Origin: Rhizophagus irregularis
Taxonomy: Eukaryota > Glomeromycota > Glomeromycetes > Glomerales > Glomeraceae
Reading direction: 5' to 3'
DNA: 64,000 nt
Assembly (NCBI RefSeq): GCF_026210795.1
Contig: NC_089439.1
Location: forward strand, 3,844,001-3,908,000
The position numbers were made by a program, and so were the translations under genes. Shown one piece after another: positions 21,920-32,912 of the stretch. The first letter of the stretch is position 1. Each line of letters begins with the position of its first letter. The notes under the pieces are model-generated. The model had not been told where the DNA came from. It did no database searches and was given only the letters and a program-made list of their open reading frames with translations.

Positions 21920-22764
21920 TTAGCTGACTCGAATTTTTTCCCTTGCTATACTCGCTTGATGAAATAAACGGGCAAGCTCTTCTGTGACAGGTGAAGAATT
22001 AGAATGCTCTCTATCAATAAATTCAGTATTAATAAATTCCCTCTGAAAATCATCCACCAGAAATCCTTGTAATAAGTTTCGTACAATTTCAGCGACTAAG
22101 CCTGAATCCGATTCTCTGGAAACATCCTCATTAAGTCTTTCAGGCATTTTTTGCACAGAGTCTTCCAATGAAATCTTTTCGATCGTGAACAATGTTCACG
22201 GTTTTTGTGTTACTTTCATTTTCATCATGATTTCTTAGAGAAGTTTCTGTAACACATGATAAGTCGGAAGGGACAGTTGACTCACGCTGAATTTTCTTCT
22301 CTTTGTTACGTTGCCTGATCTCATCGCTAACCTTTCTCCTATACTCCTCATTCAAGAAATCATCCGTCTCTTTATCCTCCAATGACTTAGTTTCTGTACA
22401 AATAGGTTTGCATACATTAGAATTAAATGTACTATCAGATGTATTTGATGGCTTTGCCATCTTTTCTAGTTTACCCAGGCGAACAACATTGTTGGGATTT
22501 TCGACAGAGCTGGCATTGGTCGATGATTGTTTGATTTCCTTGATATCATCATCCATTTTGGCAATAAGGTTGGTCTTTTCTTTATCTCTCTGCTCTAGTC
22601 CTGCGAACCTACCTACGTTCTTCCAAAGCGCACCTTAACTTTGCATTCTCAGCCTTGACCTCTGCATTCTCATCCATAACTTTGATATATTTGGCCTTAA
22701 CCTCAGCATTCTCGGCCTCAAGCTCAATAATGCGTTGTCTCAATGAATCAAGTTCGGATGACAT
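21920..22764 (-). pseudogene. Element A coiled-coil and linker parts
   Basis: Three overlapping or adjacent parts: 22764-22609 (MSSELDSLRQRIIELEAENA, a textbook coiled coil with AENAEVKA repeats), 22556-22140 (charged region with DFLNEEYRRKVSDEIRQRN) and 22192-21920 (charged helices, SLEDSVQKMPERL). I recognise them as the N-terminal and middle portions of the family whose C-terminal ribbon lies at 21103-21864. Fossil; broken. Confidence 0.45.
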
Positions 22765-22938
22765 GATAATATTTTAATGTTCTATAATGCTAGTATTCAA
22801 AATCGGAAAATATGTAAGCTGATCGTGAACAATTGTTCATGCTGATCTCTTTTGCCAAGAAAAAAAAAATATTAATAGGGGTTTATGACAATCATACAAG
22901 TAGGCACGATCCCTTACCCTGAGTGCCTTCAGCTGGGA

Positions 22939-23166
22939 TCAACTTATTCGTTGTCTCTCTCTTTCGAGGCGACGATAGATTTTTTTGGCATGTTTGGAAC
23001 AATAGCCCGTATAAGATAATGTAGGTTTATCACATATTCTGCATGGAGATTTTAGCATATTATTTGCACCTGATTTCCAGTGGAGCGAACATCCTGCCAA
23101 GCGGGTGCAGACTCGGCTACAAGTACTCCCATCCTTTCTAATATGTGGGCAGGTAAGACGATCCAT
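22939..23166 (-). CDS. Element A Cys-rich small protein, paired head-to-head
   Basis: 75 residues starting MDRLTCPHIRKDGSTCSRVC, then AGCSLHWKS, CRICDKPT and YTGYCSKHAKKIY: eight or more Cys and several His suggest two zinc sites. The paralogue at 38157 begins MARFICAHIKRDGTICGNRC with the same spacing. Both start within about 110-125 bases of a divergent 183-residue gene. A zinc-binding regulator is possible; nothing in the sequence proves a role. Element gene. Confidence 0.55.
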   Translation of the reverse strand: MDRLTCPHIRKDGSTCSRVCTRLAGCSLHWKSGANNMLKSPCRICDKPTLSYTGYCSKHAKKIYRRLERERQRIS

Positions 23167-23288
23167 TTATTATATTCTTTCTTCACTTCCATTATAAAAT
23201 CCGATTTCAAATTATGGAAAAATCCGAATTGAACTGTGGTGTAAAAAGTATATCGTAAACAATTAATCATATATCACAGTCATCATCT

Positions 23289-23840
23289 ATGTACGCGGAA
23301 AAAACAGTACTCAACATTCTAACCGGCCGATGGATCGATCCAAACAGAAAGCTATTCCAGAAGTTGATTCGTGAAGGCTATAAATATGTTGATAGACTCT
23401 CAGATTATTTAGAAGATATTGGAATCATATATGTAGGTGAATTTGAGCTGGAACCCTTAGACGACTTCTGCCACCCAGCTCTAATTCCGCCTTTATCAAT
23501 CTTAGCGAGTAGAGCAGATATTCGTAAAAACTTTCCTATTAGTGTAGAATCTGCTGTCATGGGTGGAGCGAGTCTACTTACTCTCGAAAAAAATAAATGT
23601 CCTGCACTCCAGAATCTAATCCAAATGAACTATTCCATTGATAACTTGACTACGTTAATAGGAATAACTTGGGAGCAAGAAGAGATGAAAACTTGGAGGA
23701 ACGACGTGCTTATGAAATTCCTCCATCACCCGGATTTAGCCCTTTCAAAGCACAAACCAGATGCTTTATACGATGCATTCACCAAGACTAGTGTTTTAGG
23801 GTCAGAACATATATTGGCTCTAGCGCGAGCATTATGCTAA
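23289..23840 (+). CDS. Element A 183-residue conserved protein
   Basis: Starts MYAEKTVLNILTGRWIDPN; other blocks are YVDRLSDYLEDIGIIYVGEF, LIPPLSILASRADIRKNFP, ITWEQEEMKTWRNDVLMKFL and DALYDAFTKTSVL. The paralogue at 37499-38046 keeps all these blocks. Mostly helical, no Cys cluster, no signal peptide. It faces the Cys-rich gene across a 120-base gap, and its transcript would end at the hairpin 23866-23895. I recognise the family as repeated in Rhizophagus but know no function. This copy reads whole. Confidence 0.55.
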   Translation: MYAEKTVLNILTGRWIDPNRKLFQKLIREGYKYVDRLSDYLEDIGIIYVGEFELEPLDDFCHPALIPPLSILASRADIRKNFPISVESAVMGGASLLTLEKNKCPALQNLIQMNYSIDNLTTLIGITWEQEEMKTWRNDVLMKFLHHPDLALSKHKPDALYDAFTKTSVLGSEHILALARALC

Positions 23841-23865
23841 GGATTATGATATAATAAATTGTTTT

Positions 23866-23895
23866 ATAGCCCTGGAATGGCAGTTCCATGACTAT
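23866..23895 (+). terminator. Hairpin 3' of the 183-residue gene (element A)
   Basis: A 30-base inverted repeat: arms ATAGCCCTGGAA and TTCCATGACTAT with 10 of 12 positions paired and a 6-base loop. It lies 25 bases after the stop. The matching site in element B is conserved at 27 of 30 positions in gene orientation. Confidence 0.6.
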
Positions 23896-24335
23896 ATATT
23901 TTTTCGCTTATCATATATACCTGCAAAATTCAATTTTTTTATTATTATACAGTAAATAAATACAAGATCGGGACTTAGCCTGTGATACATGATAGTTCTA
24001 TGCTAATGTCTAATTCTACAGGCCAACTAACCACCTGACATTTACGTGACTTGGAAATTCACCCCTCCTTCTTTACGAATTGTCTGTAAAATACATTATT
24101 ATTAATTATAAGAAATTAAGATTACAAAATCGCAGTACAGGAATTTGTGAAATAATAGATTCTTACGCTTTATATCTATCTAGTAAGTTAGAATATTTGA
24201 GATGTTCCTCCTCAAAAAGCTTTCTCTTCTTTTTTGTGTCCTCCCGACTTGCCATCCCGAAGTCAATCAGGTAGATGTCGTCATTATCATTAATTAAGAT
24301 GTTTTCCTCCCGAATGTCATTATGAAGGATACCAT

Positions 24336-27300
24336 TAGAGCTCCGAATGGGTCGGGTTGGGTCGGGTAATTGACCTGACCTGACCCATTTCATTTTTTTT
24401 GGGTCGGGTCAAATGTCAACCTGATTATAAAAAGTTTTAACCTGACCCAACCCATGGGTTAGTATTTCAGATCGGGTCAGGTACACTACGGCCAATCTGT
24501 AAGTTAAAAATTATAACATATTTATATTTTTTTAATTGATTTTATAATTTACACATCAAATAACATATATAAGAATTAAAATTCACATTTCACAGTTTGA
24601 TTTTATTTGTCTTGTATTGGCTATTACATAATAATTAATAAATTTAAAAAAATAGAAAGAAATTACTAATCTAAATTAATGTTATAAAAGAAAAAATATG
24701 AATAGAAAATTTTTTGAAAGATTATAATTATAATAATTAATAAAATCTTAAAAAGTGATCAGCTCAGTTATCTCTATTTATTAATTTATCGAAGATATTT
24801 TATCCAATTTTTTAAGTACATGCACGTCTGAATAGTTTCTGGTTTCAAGCTAGAGCGTCTTTTTGTTATTAAATCAGATCCACCAGAAAATATTCGTTCA
24901 ACTGGTACACTAGTCCCTATTATTAAAAATTATAAAAGTTAGAACTTAGAAAAAGTTAAATAAAAAATTCAAATAAATACTTACCTGGGATCGCTAAATA
25001 GTCTCGTGCCATCTTTGCCAGATGCGGATAGGTAGCTTCGTGTGCCTATAATAATATAGTTACATTTAGATTAATTTAAAGTATTAGATGCTAATAAATT
25101 AATTATAAAAAATTTACTTACTTTCCACCATTGTAGTGGATCCGTCTTAAAATTAACTGCAGGTTTACGAAGATACTCTTCTAATTCATCTTCATTAGAA
25201 GAATCATTATCATCACCCATTTCAAAAAGACTAAAAAAATTATTCAAATCAGTTTTCTGAGCTCTAAGATCATTATTAAATGAATCATCTTGATAATTTT
25301 CATTATACTGCTTCTTAATAATTTTTATTGCTTCATTAATATACTCTTCTTCCCATTCTTGTTGTTTATAATATTTTAGTTTTATTCTTGGATCCAGAAC
25401 TAAAAAATGATAAAATGCATATAAATAAGTAATAATCTGAATTATCATCAAAAATATAAATATAAGATTTAAAAATCAATTTTTACTTGTTGCAATTGGG
25501 TATACAATCGATTCATCCGTCTTAGAATAGTATATTTGAAGTTTTTCGTATCCTTTTTTTATAGCAGATCTTAATTCCGGAATTGGGCAATAATGGTCTT
25601 TATTATTTTTATCAAGAAGATTTTCTAAATGATCAAGTAAAACATTATATATTGGAATGAAAGATGAAAGTGTAATAAATTTTGACTTTGATATTTCTTC
25701 AGTTGCTTTATAAAAAACCTAAATTTTAAATTAAAAATAAATAAAAAGAACCAATCGCAATAAAATTTAATAAAAAACCATTACCGCAAATATACGACAT
25801 AATTCTTTTAATGTTTGCCATTCATTTGAGAAAATTGAAAATCCTTCCAATTCGGGTTCAATTCTAATTGTTTCGTCAAGAGGCTATAAAATTAAATAAA
25901 ATTCAATAATTTATTACTATTTTATTAGTATTTATTAATGATTAAAAATTTTACTTACTTTTTGAAGTTGAAGAGCACGTTCTATTATTAAATACGTAGA
26001 ATTCCAGCGAGTCTTGACGTCCAATATAAGATTTAAATCTTTAACAGTTGGATAAAGATCACATTGGCATGAAAATCTGTCTCGACGCTGTGGTGAAGCC
26101 CAAATTTTAACTATAAGTTTTCTCAACTAATAATTATTTTATATTAGTTAGATTTTTTATATAAATTATTTTTAATCATAATTTAATTTACCTTAGGGAT
26201 TATGTCATTTGTTTTGTTATTTTTTTCTAAAAGTTCTTCTAAAATTATATTCTCATTTTGTGCTTCTCCAGCTCTAATGTGTTTTAATATCTCCTGAACT
26301 GTAAGGTTCATGATATGCGCAATACACCTAACATGATTTTCTTTATGGTGAAAAGCAATATGATTTTCAACACAAGTTTGTTCAAGCGATTTTAAAAAAG
26401 TATTATTATTGGCCGCGTTATCTGCTGCAATTGCAAGAATCTAATGATAAATAGATTTATTATGTTTACTGACTTTTATTAATATATAATTAATTTGTTT
26501 ACAAAGTACAAACCTTAGTTAATATTTTTTTTTCCTTAAGGCATGTTACGAACATATTTGCCATATTTTCACCCGAATGAGAACCTGAAAGATTTACAAA
26601 ATCGACAAGAATATCTTTAATATTCCAATCAGCGTCAATATAATGACCCGTTATGCCGAGAAATCCAATGACATTTGGTGAAGTCCATGCGTCCAAAGCG
26701 AAGCTTATCTTTCCTGGAGTATTCTTTAATTAAAAATAGGTTAATTTTATTAAAAAATATTAATTTTAACTTTAAACATAAATTATTTACTAACCTGTAA
26801 TATATTTTGTATATTAATATGGTAACTTTTATACAGTTTTAAGATATCATTTTTGATAGTATCCGCCGTTAGAATTTGTGCTTCTGCATTACAAATTTGT
26901 ATTACATAGCGAAATTCAGGTGATTCAACAACTGTAAATAGCTGATCATCTGTAGCAATCCATTCGACAAGCTTTGCACGAAAAAGTTCATTAGAAAATT
27001 TCTATAAATAAATTTATAATTTATTAAATTAATATCTTGTTTTTAGTAAAATTGAAAAATTTTTTTTCTAACATAATTCTTAAAAAAATCATAAAAAATT
27101 TATACTCACAATTTTTACATTATTGGCAGACTGTAAAAAATTCTTTATAATTTCTGCTTGTTGCGCAATAGAAGGATTAATTTTATTCAGATGTAATTTA
27201 TTAAGATGACGGAGTAAGTTTCCTGTTGAACCACTATCCATATTATATTTACCGTTTCTATCAAATTATCAAATTTAAAAATATTTTTTTCAGTGATTTT

Positions 27301-29063
27301 GACTTTATTTTGTATATCTCATATTTTAAAAACTTTATTCATTTCTTACCCACAATATCGACATTTTGCCCATGAAGTACCTTTATTATCTACAAATCTG
27401 TCAAAATGTTTCCATACTACACTTCCTTTTTCATCTTTTTCGTCTAATGTACTTAAGGCACTTGAAGTATCATCTTTATTTTCAAGCTGAGACCCTCCTT
27501 CTTGATGGTTTTCTAATCCGATTTTCTCATTATCAAGTATTTCTTCAGGCTCTTCCTCTTCATCTGTAATATTAATATAACGAGTTCGTTTTGAACGATG
27601 ATTAAATTCAAATTCTTCATTATTGTTTTTTTGAGACATTTTATTTTCGTATGGTATTAAAATAAAAAAGAGATTTTGGATCTGATAATCCATCTTATTA
27701 TATATATTTGGTAAAATATAGCAGATCACGGTAAAAACTCCTTTTTTTTATAATTTAAATAATTAAATAACGAAAAACAATTTTTAATTTTAATATAAAT
27801 TATCAAAAGATGTAAAGGCAAAGCCAATTTTTTTTTTTATATTTTCTAATGGACCTGGAATTTTATTTTTTAAGAAAACTTTTCAATTGGCTAACTGAAA
27901 TGATTTATCAGATTATACTAATTTAATTTTACTAACGTAATTGATTTATACTGGCGTAATTATTTATACTAACGTATCTGACGCAATTTACTAATACACA
28001 CTTTATTTATTATTGATTTTTTATTTAAAATTTAAGTTAAATTTTACAACTTTAATTAATGTATTATATTACAATATATCCAAATATTTAATGTTGAAGA
28101 TCTATATTTATTCAAATTTCCAGTTCCACAAGCTCTATCCAAAATTTACAAATGAAAAGATAAAGAACGTTGATAAACGTTCTTATATATAAAAAGAACA
28201 ATATCCTGCTTCCTCTCCCTTTACTACACCCACGAATTGCAGTCCAAAATCTACAAGAAAAAGTTAAAAAACATTAGTAACTGAAACGTTCTTATATATT
28301 AAAAACAATAATCCCGCTCCCACCCTCCCACTCTCTTTAAAACCTTACCTAATATCTCGTCTTTAATTCCAAGTTCTAGTCCAAAACTTATAAAAGAAAG
28401 TTAAAGAACGTTAATAAATGTTCTTATATATAAAAAAGAAATATATCCCGCCTTTAAAGCCATACCTACTGAGTTGCAGTCCGAAATCTACAAAAAAAAA
28501 GTTATTAAAGAACATTAGTAAACGCTCTTCATAAAAAATTAAAAAGGTAAAAATATTCTTACTGAAAAAAAATAAATTTAAAAATTATTTCAAAATTAAA
28601 TAATTTCGGTTTAAATAACCGAAAAAAAGTTTATTTTAAAAAAAGAAAATAAATAAAATTTAAATAATTTCAGTTTAAATAACCGATAAAAAAATATTTT
28701 TTTTTAAATTTAAAAAAATAAAATTATTTTTACCGAAGAAAAATAAAATGAGATTGATAAAATTTATCGATCTCCATATTCAGTTTTTTAAAAATCATAT
28801 AATCAGCCATAATTTCAATTGTGTCACCGTAATTAATATGACAGGATATAATACCGTAATTAATGAATCAATTACGCTGAGAAGTATATATCAGATATTT
28901 TAGTTTCCATAAAATAAAATTTATATAGTGACCCGAATTTGACCTGAGTCATTCAAATCATTAACCCGACCTGATGATATCTTACTAATGTACTGACCTG
29001 ACCTGAAAATTACGGGTCAACCCGATGGGTCACCCGACTTATCGGGTTGGATTCAGAGCTCTA
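24336..29063. mobile_element. hAT DNA transposon, apparently autonomous, 4728 bp
   Basis: Terminal inverted repeats begin TAGAGCTC[C/T]GAAT at both ends (24336 and, reversed, 29063). The flanking 8-bp target duplication GATACCAT (24328-24335 and 29064-29071) is identical on both sides, which is typical of hAT and implies a young insertion. Subterminal GGGTCGGGT/TGACCTGACC motifs fill the outer 150-200 bp at each end, as expected for transposase binding sites. The only gene is the 11-exon transposase on the minus strand. AT-rich non-coding DNA (27.75-28.9 kb) contains repeated GTTCTTATATATAAAAA units. It is inserted inside a CRN-kinase gene. Confidence 0.9.
24786..27639 (-). CDS. hAT transposase, BED finger and hATC dimerisation domain
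   Basis: Eleven exons on the minus strand: 27639-27350, 27257-27110, 27001-26795, 26723-26514, 26440-26192, 26126-25959, 25883-25785, 25718-25487, 25399-25122, 25045-24985 and 24916-24786. All have GT/AG borders, and the sum of 2073 nt is 691 codons in one frame (690 residues). Residues about 72-115 form a BED finger (SVVWKHFDRF, CRYCG, HLNKLH) split by intron 1. The catalytic core includes ALDAWTSPNVIG and AADNAANNN (two acidic positions). The C-terminal hATC dimerisation block has DPLQWWK, YPHLAKMARDYLAIPG and SVPVERIFSGG. Start chosen at MSQKNN; an in-frame ATG at 27729 would add 30 residues. No stop or frameshift found. Confidence 0.85.
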
Positions 29064-31086
29064 GATACCATGCTTGTAGATCGCTTCTAATCCCTTAATA
29101 GCCTCGTCTTTTGCTGTTTCTTTATTTTTTGCTCGCTCAACGAAGTGCCGACAATGGTCATGCCGATAACGAAGCTCATACCTCCTCCATAATATCCATA
29201 ACAGATCAGCTTTGGGATATACTTGCCTTGAATATCAGCTAGATCTTTATAAATCTCAACTTCCTTTTGCATTTCTTCCAGGACATACGATGGAGCCTTC
29301 GATAAGTCTACACTCTTCAAAGCAATCATTTCGCCACGAAATTCGCATAGGAGCGTTTTTCCACTTCGTCCTTCACCTAGTATGCTCTTAAACTTGAAGT
29401 CTGCGAAGCTAAACTTTTGCTGGTTTACTGGGACGTTAGAAGATGATTGTTGATTTGAAAAGGTGCTGGAAGCCTGATTAGTTAATGAAGAGCTGGATGA
29501 TGATTTTGAGTTTGATTGAAGAGTACGTGAATTATTATCCCCTTGAGCCGGCACTAGTACTTGAGGTTTAGGAGAATTGGAATTCTCTTTCACCTGTCGA
29601 GTTAGATAAGCATATGCCTTGAGTACCGGTAGAGATTCGGATTCCAGTGAAAGGGTTTTTGAGATCCAGAGCTTCGTGTGTTCTCGGCATAGAAACCAGT
29701 GATTATCATAGGTGGTAAGAATACCGTATCTAAGTTCGTTTCCTTCCATATAATTATAGATTTGCTGAATCACATCCTTGCCCTTACTTGTATTATAAAA
29801 CTCGGGAAATGTCTGTTCTCCCATATCTTCTAAAACATGCTTTCTTTTTGCCTCAATCACCAAGATCAACGAACCCACGAGATGACAGGTAAAATCTGGT
29901 ATGCCAGGAGTATCAGGTGAACGTCTTGAAAATTTATGATCAGATCCCAAAAGATAATTCAATGTCTGACAAATATTGAAATCTAAAACACCTCGAACAT
30001 CCTCTTCATTTTCTATCTCTTTCACCACAAATTTTGGCCTCTCGAATATCGGTTGTTGGTCGAAGCGGAATTGATTCACTTTATCGAAAAAGTCACCCCA
30101 TAGTTGTACACTTGTCAGCGGGTCACCATTAACCTTTGTAGTGATCTTCGATTTAGTACAGTCCGGAGAATATGTTATGGGTGGTGGAATACACGACAAC
30201 GCCTCTTCCAAGCTGAGAACTGGAAACGAATATATATTATTATTACTAGGGCAAATGACGAAAAATTAGTCGTTAAGGCGCTTTGCACAGACTATACCAG
30301 ACACTTACGTGGCAATTTTACAATAACATGGATATGTTCTTCGGGAGGTGAGTCTGGGAAATATTTCAAAATCTTTCTTATTGCCAACAGCTCGTCACTG
30401 TCCTGGAGTATTAGATTTCTTAATTGATCATCCTGATCGCCAGGGATTGACACCTTCCATAATTTAATATCCTTGGCGTCAACGTTAGCGAAAGTTTGTG
30501 GGTTTTTTGTCTTTATAGCCTCCTTGAGGTGGCCAATAAGCCGGTCCTTATCTATATCGACAGGAAAAGCGTTCACGAGTGTATTTCCTTTGACGAGACA
30601 TAGTAAAGTGATAGACATGTTTTCGGCTTATATAGTATTTTTTGTGAAATATTATTGGTGCAAACTGGCGTATGTGAGGACAAGAGTAAAAAGAATTTTA
30701 TTTGCGAAAAAATACTGAGACAGGGTATATTATTCTGTTTCACAAGCCTGCCGTATGATCGGCCACATTGCATCATAGGTGCAACAATACTGCGCCTCCC
30801 TAACTGTGAAGACTCTTCTCATTTATCACCTGACGTTTCTTATATAGGCTAGACTGGTTCAGATAAAAAATGTTAGATTTATATTTCATTACACGTGACC
30901 CTTTCTCATATACGTTCGATAAAATAATATTTTGTTTATGAAATAAAATAGTTGCCGGTAGCCAGCCTATAATACATAAAGATTGGCCGTTAAGGCGCTT
31001 CGCACGACTATATCACTATTACACGATGTGAATAAAAATATAACTAGTTTAAAATTCGTTCTCGGAAGTTCACTTTCTGATTCGCA

Positions 31087-31482
31087 TCACAAGATTCCTG
31101 ATTTTTCCAACACTTCCTGGAGGTATACGATAACATGAATAGGAACTATTTCACCATCATATTGAAGATAAGGAGGGTTTTTTTTAAGTCCTTTTATATC
31201 TTTCACAGAAAAATAATAAGTAAACTTATTGGGAGGCTCCATCAATTCCCCTTGTTTTTTTTCGGTAGTATTCACAGTATTGACCAAACCATGATTGGGT
31301 TGTTTGAATTTTCTTACATATAGATCGAAGTTTTTTTGACTTAAGTCTTGCCGGACCTTTCTGATTTCGACTCCCAAATTTTCAACGGTTGAATTATTAT
31401 CAATTACTACAGGGAAAATATCTTTCCCAGTCTCGCCACGAACAAAGCAGACGAGATGAATATTACTAGTAGTGGAAGACAT
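31087..31482 (-). CDS. Solo Crinkler (CRN) header protein
   Basis: 131 residues: NIHLVCFVRGETGKDIFPVV, VENLGVEIRKVRQDL, FDLYVRKFKQP and a closing PIHVIVYLQEV, the same order as the CRN header of the neighbouring gene (LLCLVKG, HLKEAIK, IKLWKVS, HIHVIVKL). It ends without any downstream effector domain. A sequence downstream of it (near 30988, CGTTAAGGCGCTTCGCACGA) matches intron 1 of the CRN-kinase gene (near 30272), so the two genes are probably tandem paralogues and this one has lost its C-terminal exons, or is a genuine header-only gene. Confidence 0.55.
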   Translation of the reverse strand: MSSTTSNIHLVCFVRGETGKDIFPVVIDNNSTVENLGVEIRKVRQDLSQKNFDLYVRKFKQPNHGLVNTVNTTEKKQGELMEPPNKFTYYFSVKDIKGLKKNPPYLQYDGEIVPIHVIVYLQEVLEKSGIL

Positions 31483-32133
31483 CTTGCTTTCCTAAATACA
31501 AGGCCCATAGTGAGAAAAACTCGCTCGGTCCCTCTAGGACCCTTCCATACATACATAATTTAGGGCATATACATACCTTATTTTGCGTTAGCTACGCTAG
31601 TGAAACTATTTTCTCTGGGAAAGTTTTTTGAGGAAAGTTGGCTGAACTTCTACATACTCCTACATGCTTTATATCTGGCTGGGAAAAAAGAGCGCCAAGC
31701 CGAAGTTAAGGAGATAAGAATAGTGATTAGCATTGTCGTATGATGCCAAGAGTTCTATGAAGGCACATGCAAATAGAATTCTCATACCTTTTCACATGTA
31801 GATCTACCGGAAAGACATAGTTGGTTTTACGCCTGGCGATCTCGAAATTCCAAAGTCCTCAGCCTTTCATAACATATGCTTTTGTCGGCACTATTTACTT
31901 TTAGAGCTGGTCCTGTGCTCCAACTAGACCTCCTTTCAAGCGAAGCGCCTGTGAAGCAGGCCATTTTTCTCATGTTTGTTTGGGAAAAAAATAAAGAATA
32001 AAGGTTAATATGTTTTTCGAATATATATGTGAAAATTAATATGTCGCACAAACCCTGCCTGGTGATCGGCCTTTTTCTGTCACACAATCTGTGACTCAGC
32101 AAATTCTTCCGAGCTGATGATCACTATCCCGGG
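31483..32133. other. Intergenic, no supported gene
   Basis: The 91-residue frame at 31827-32102 has no recognisable domain. Words such as GAGCTGATGATCACTA at 32112 recur at 32899, so the following gene is flanked by short direct repeats. Confidence 0.35.
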
Positions 32134-32217
32134 TTGATGATCAGTATTCCGGATTCGGCCATAGGCACCTTCGGTAAAATTTTCCACATTAAATATATTA
32201 CTTTACTATTAGCAATC

Positions 32218-32853
32218 ATGGTGAATAACAATACTAATAAATCTCCTACGAAAGAATCTCTTGATCAATTATATGAAGTATTTTTATATAAGAAGAAGGA
32301 TATAATAGCTATTCAGAAAAAGCTTGGTATTAATATCAATGCAAATCAAGAGGCAATGCGTCAAAGCAAGGAAGAGATAACACTTGCCGATTCATATGAG
32401 TTGTTGTTAGACTTGGTGGGAGATATGTTACCAATACAGAAGGAACTCAACATCGAAGGCAATCCCATTCTAGAGGTGGAACTTAGGAGTTATAAAGCTT
32501 CTACGGATATTTCATATAAAGAAATATATAATTTGCTTTTATACTTGGAAGAGGATATAATAACAATTCAGAATGAACTCGGTATTATTGGTTATTCTAA
32601 TCAAGAAAGGGCAGAAGAAGTCGATGAAAAAGCAAGAGCATATCTCCAAAAGTTTGAGGAATTCCATGGTCCATTAGAAGATGTTCCAATTGTGATTTTA
32701 CAGAAATATGGTGAAATGGGGGTAAATAAAATTCGGTTTACTGGAGAGGGACATCCGCTATTTCCAAATCTCTCTCCTCAACAATTACACGAAATTTTTG
32801 TAAAAAATTCAACTAGCACCGGACAGTGCCCATGTCTAGAACAGGTTAGCTAA
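32218..32853 (+). CDS. Helical protein with three internal repeats
   Basis: Start chosen at MVNNNTNKSPTKES (32218); an in-frame ATG at 32134 exists but the extra 28 residues look like untranslated sequence. It gives 211 residues. Three copies of a helical repeat are visible: SLDQLYEVFLYKKKDIIAIQ KKLGI, SYELLLDLVGDMLPIQKELN, and IYNLLLYLEEDIITIQNELG, each followed by a short loop. The C-terminal region has YLQKFEEFHGPLEDVPIVIL and ends near CPCLEQVS. No known family recognised. Flanked by the repeated GAGCTGATGATCACTA word. Confidence 0.45.
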   Translation: MVNNNTNKSPTKESLDQLYEVFLYKKKDIIAIQKKLGININANQEAMRQSKEEITLADSYELLLDLVGDMLPIQKELNIEGNPILEVELRSYKASTDISYKEIYNLLLYLEEDIITIQNELGIIGYSNQERAEEVDEKARAYLQKFEEFHGPLEDVPIVILQKYGEMGVNKIRFTGEGHPLFPNLSPQQLHEIFVKNSTSTGQCPCLEQVS

Positions 32854-32912
32854 TCTATATTTTTTATCACACAGACTATAACCCAACAAAAAATCATCTG
32901 AGCTGATGATCA

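Larger units (their letters stand above)
20445..23902. mobile_element. Multi-gene element A, fossil, partial relative of element B
   Basis: A compact set of genes: two zinc-ribbon proteins, a serine-rich linker region, a coiled-coil start and a Cys-rich protein on the minus strand, then a 183-residue protein on the plus strand ending at a hairpin. The Cys-rich/183-residue head-to-head pair and the hairpin recur in inverted order in element B (37.4-38.7 kb). The zinc ribbons resemble the one in element B's replication protein. No integrase or capsid gene is visible here. It is probably a fragment of the same virus-like family. It looks broken in about two or three places, with divergence suggesting moderate age. 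Confidence 0.5.
24163..30618 (-). pseudogene. CRN-nuclease-kinase gene split by the hAT element
   Basis: Exon 1 (30618-30309) encodes a Crinkler-type ubiquitin-like header (SITLLCLVKGNTLVNAFPVD, KLWKVSIPG, LLAIRKILKYFPDSPPEEHI). A GTAAGT donor and CCAG acceptor lead to exon 2 from 30219. Next comes a PD-(D/E)XK-like nuclease domain (GIPDFTCHLVG, LILVIEAKRK) and a Ser-rich linker. A protein-kinase N-lobe follows (ILGEGRSGKTLLCEF, MIALKSV). The kinase catalytic loop HNDIREENIL and DFG-type YLIDFGMA lie on the far side of the hAT, at 24335-24163. CR-type effectors combine a header with NTPase/REase/kinase modules (Zhang and Aravind's CR systems). The gene is split by the transposon and not otherwise perfectly clean. 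Confidence 0.7.

Noticed and set aside
22303-22638. 111-residue plus-strand frame
   Set aside because: It lies opposite the charged coiled-coil part of element A, which has recognisable family sequence. The Leu/Ser-rich plus frame is its shadow.
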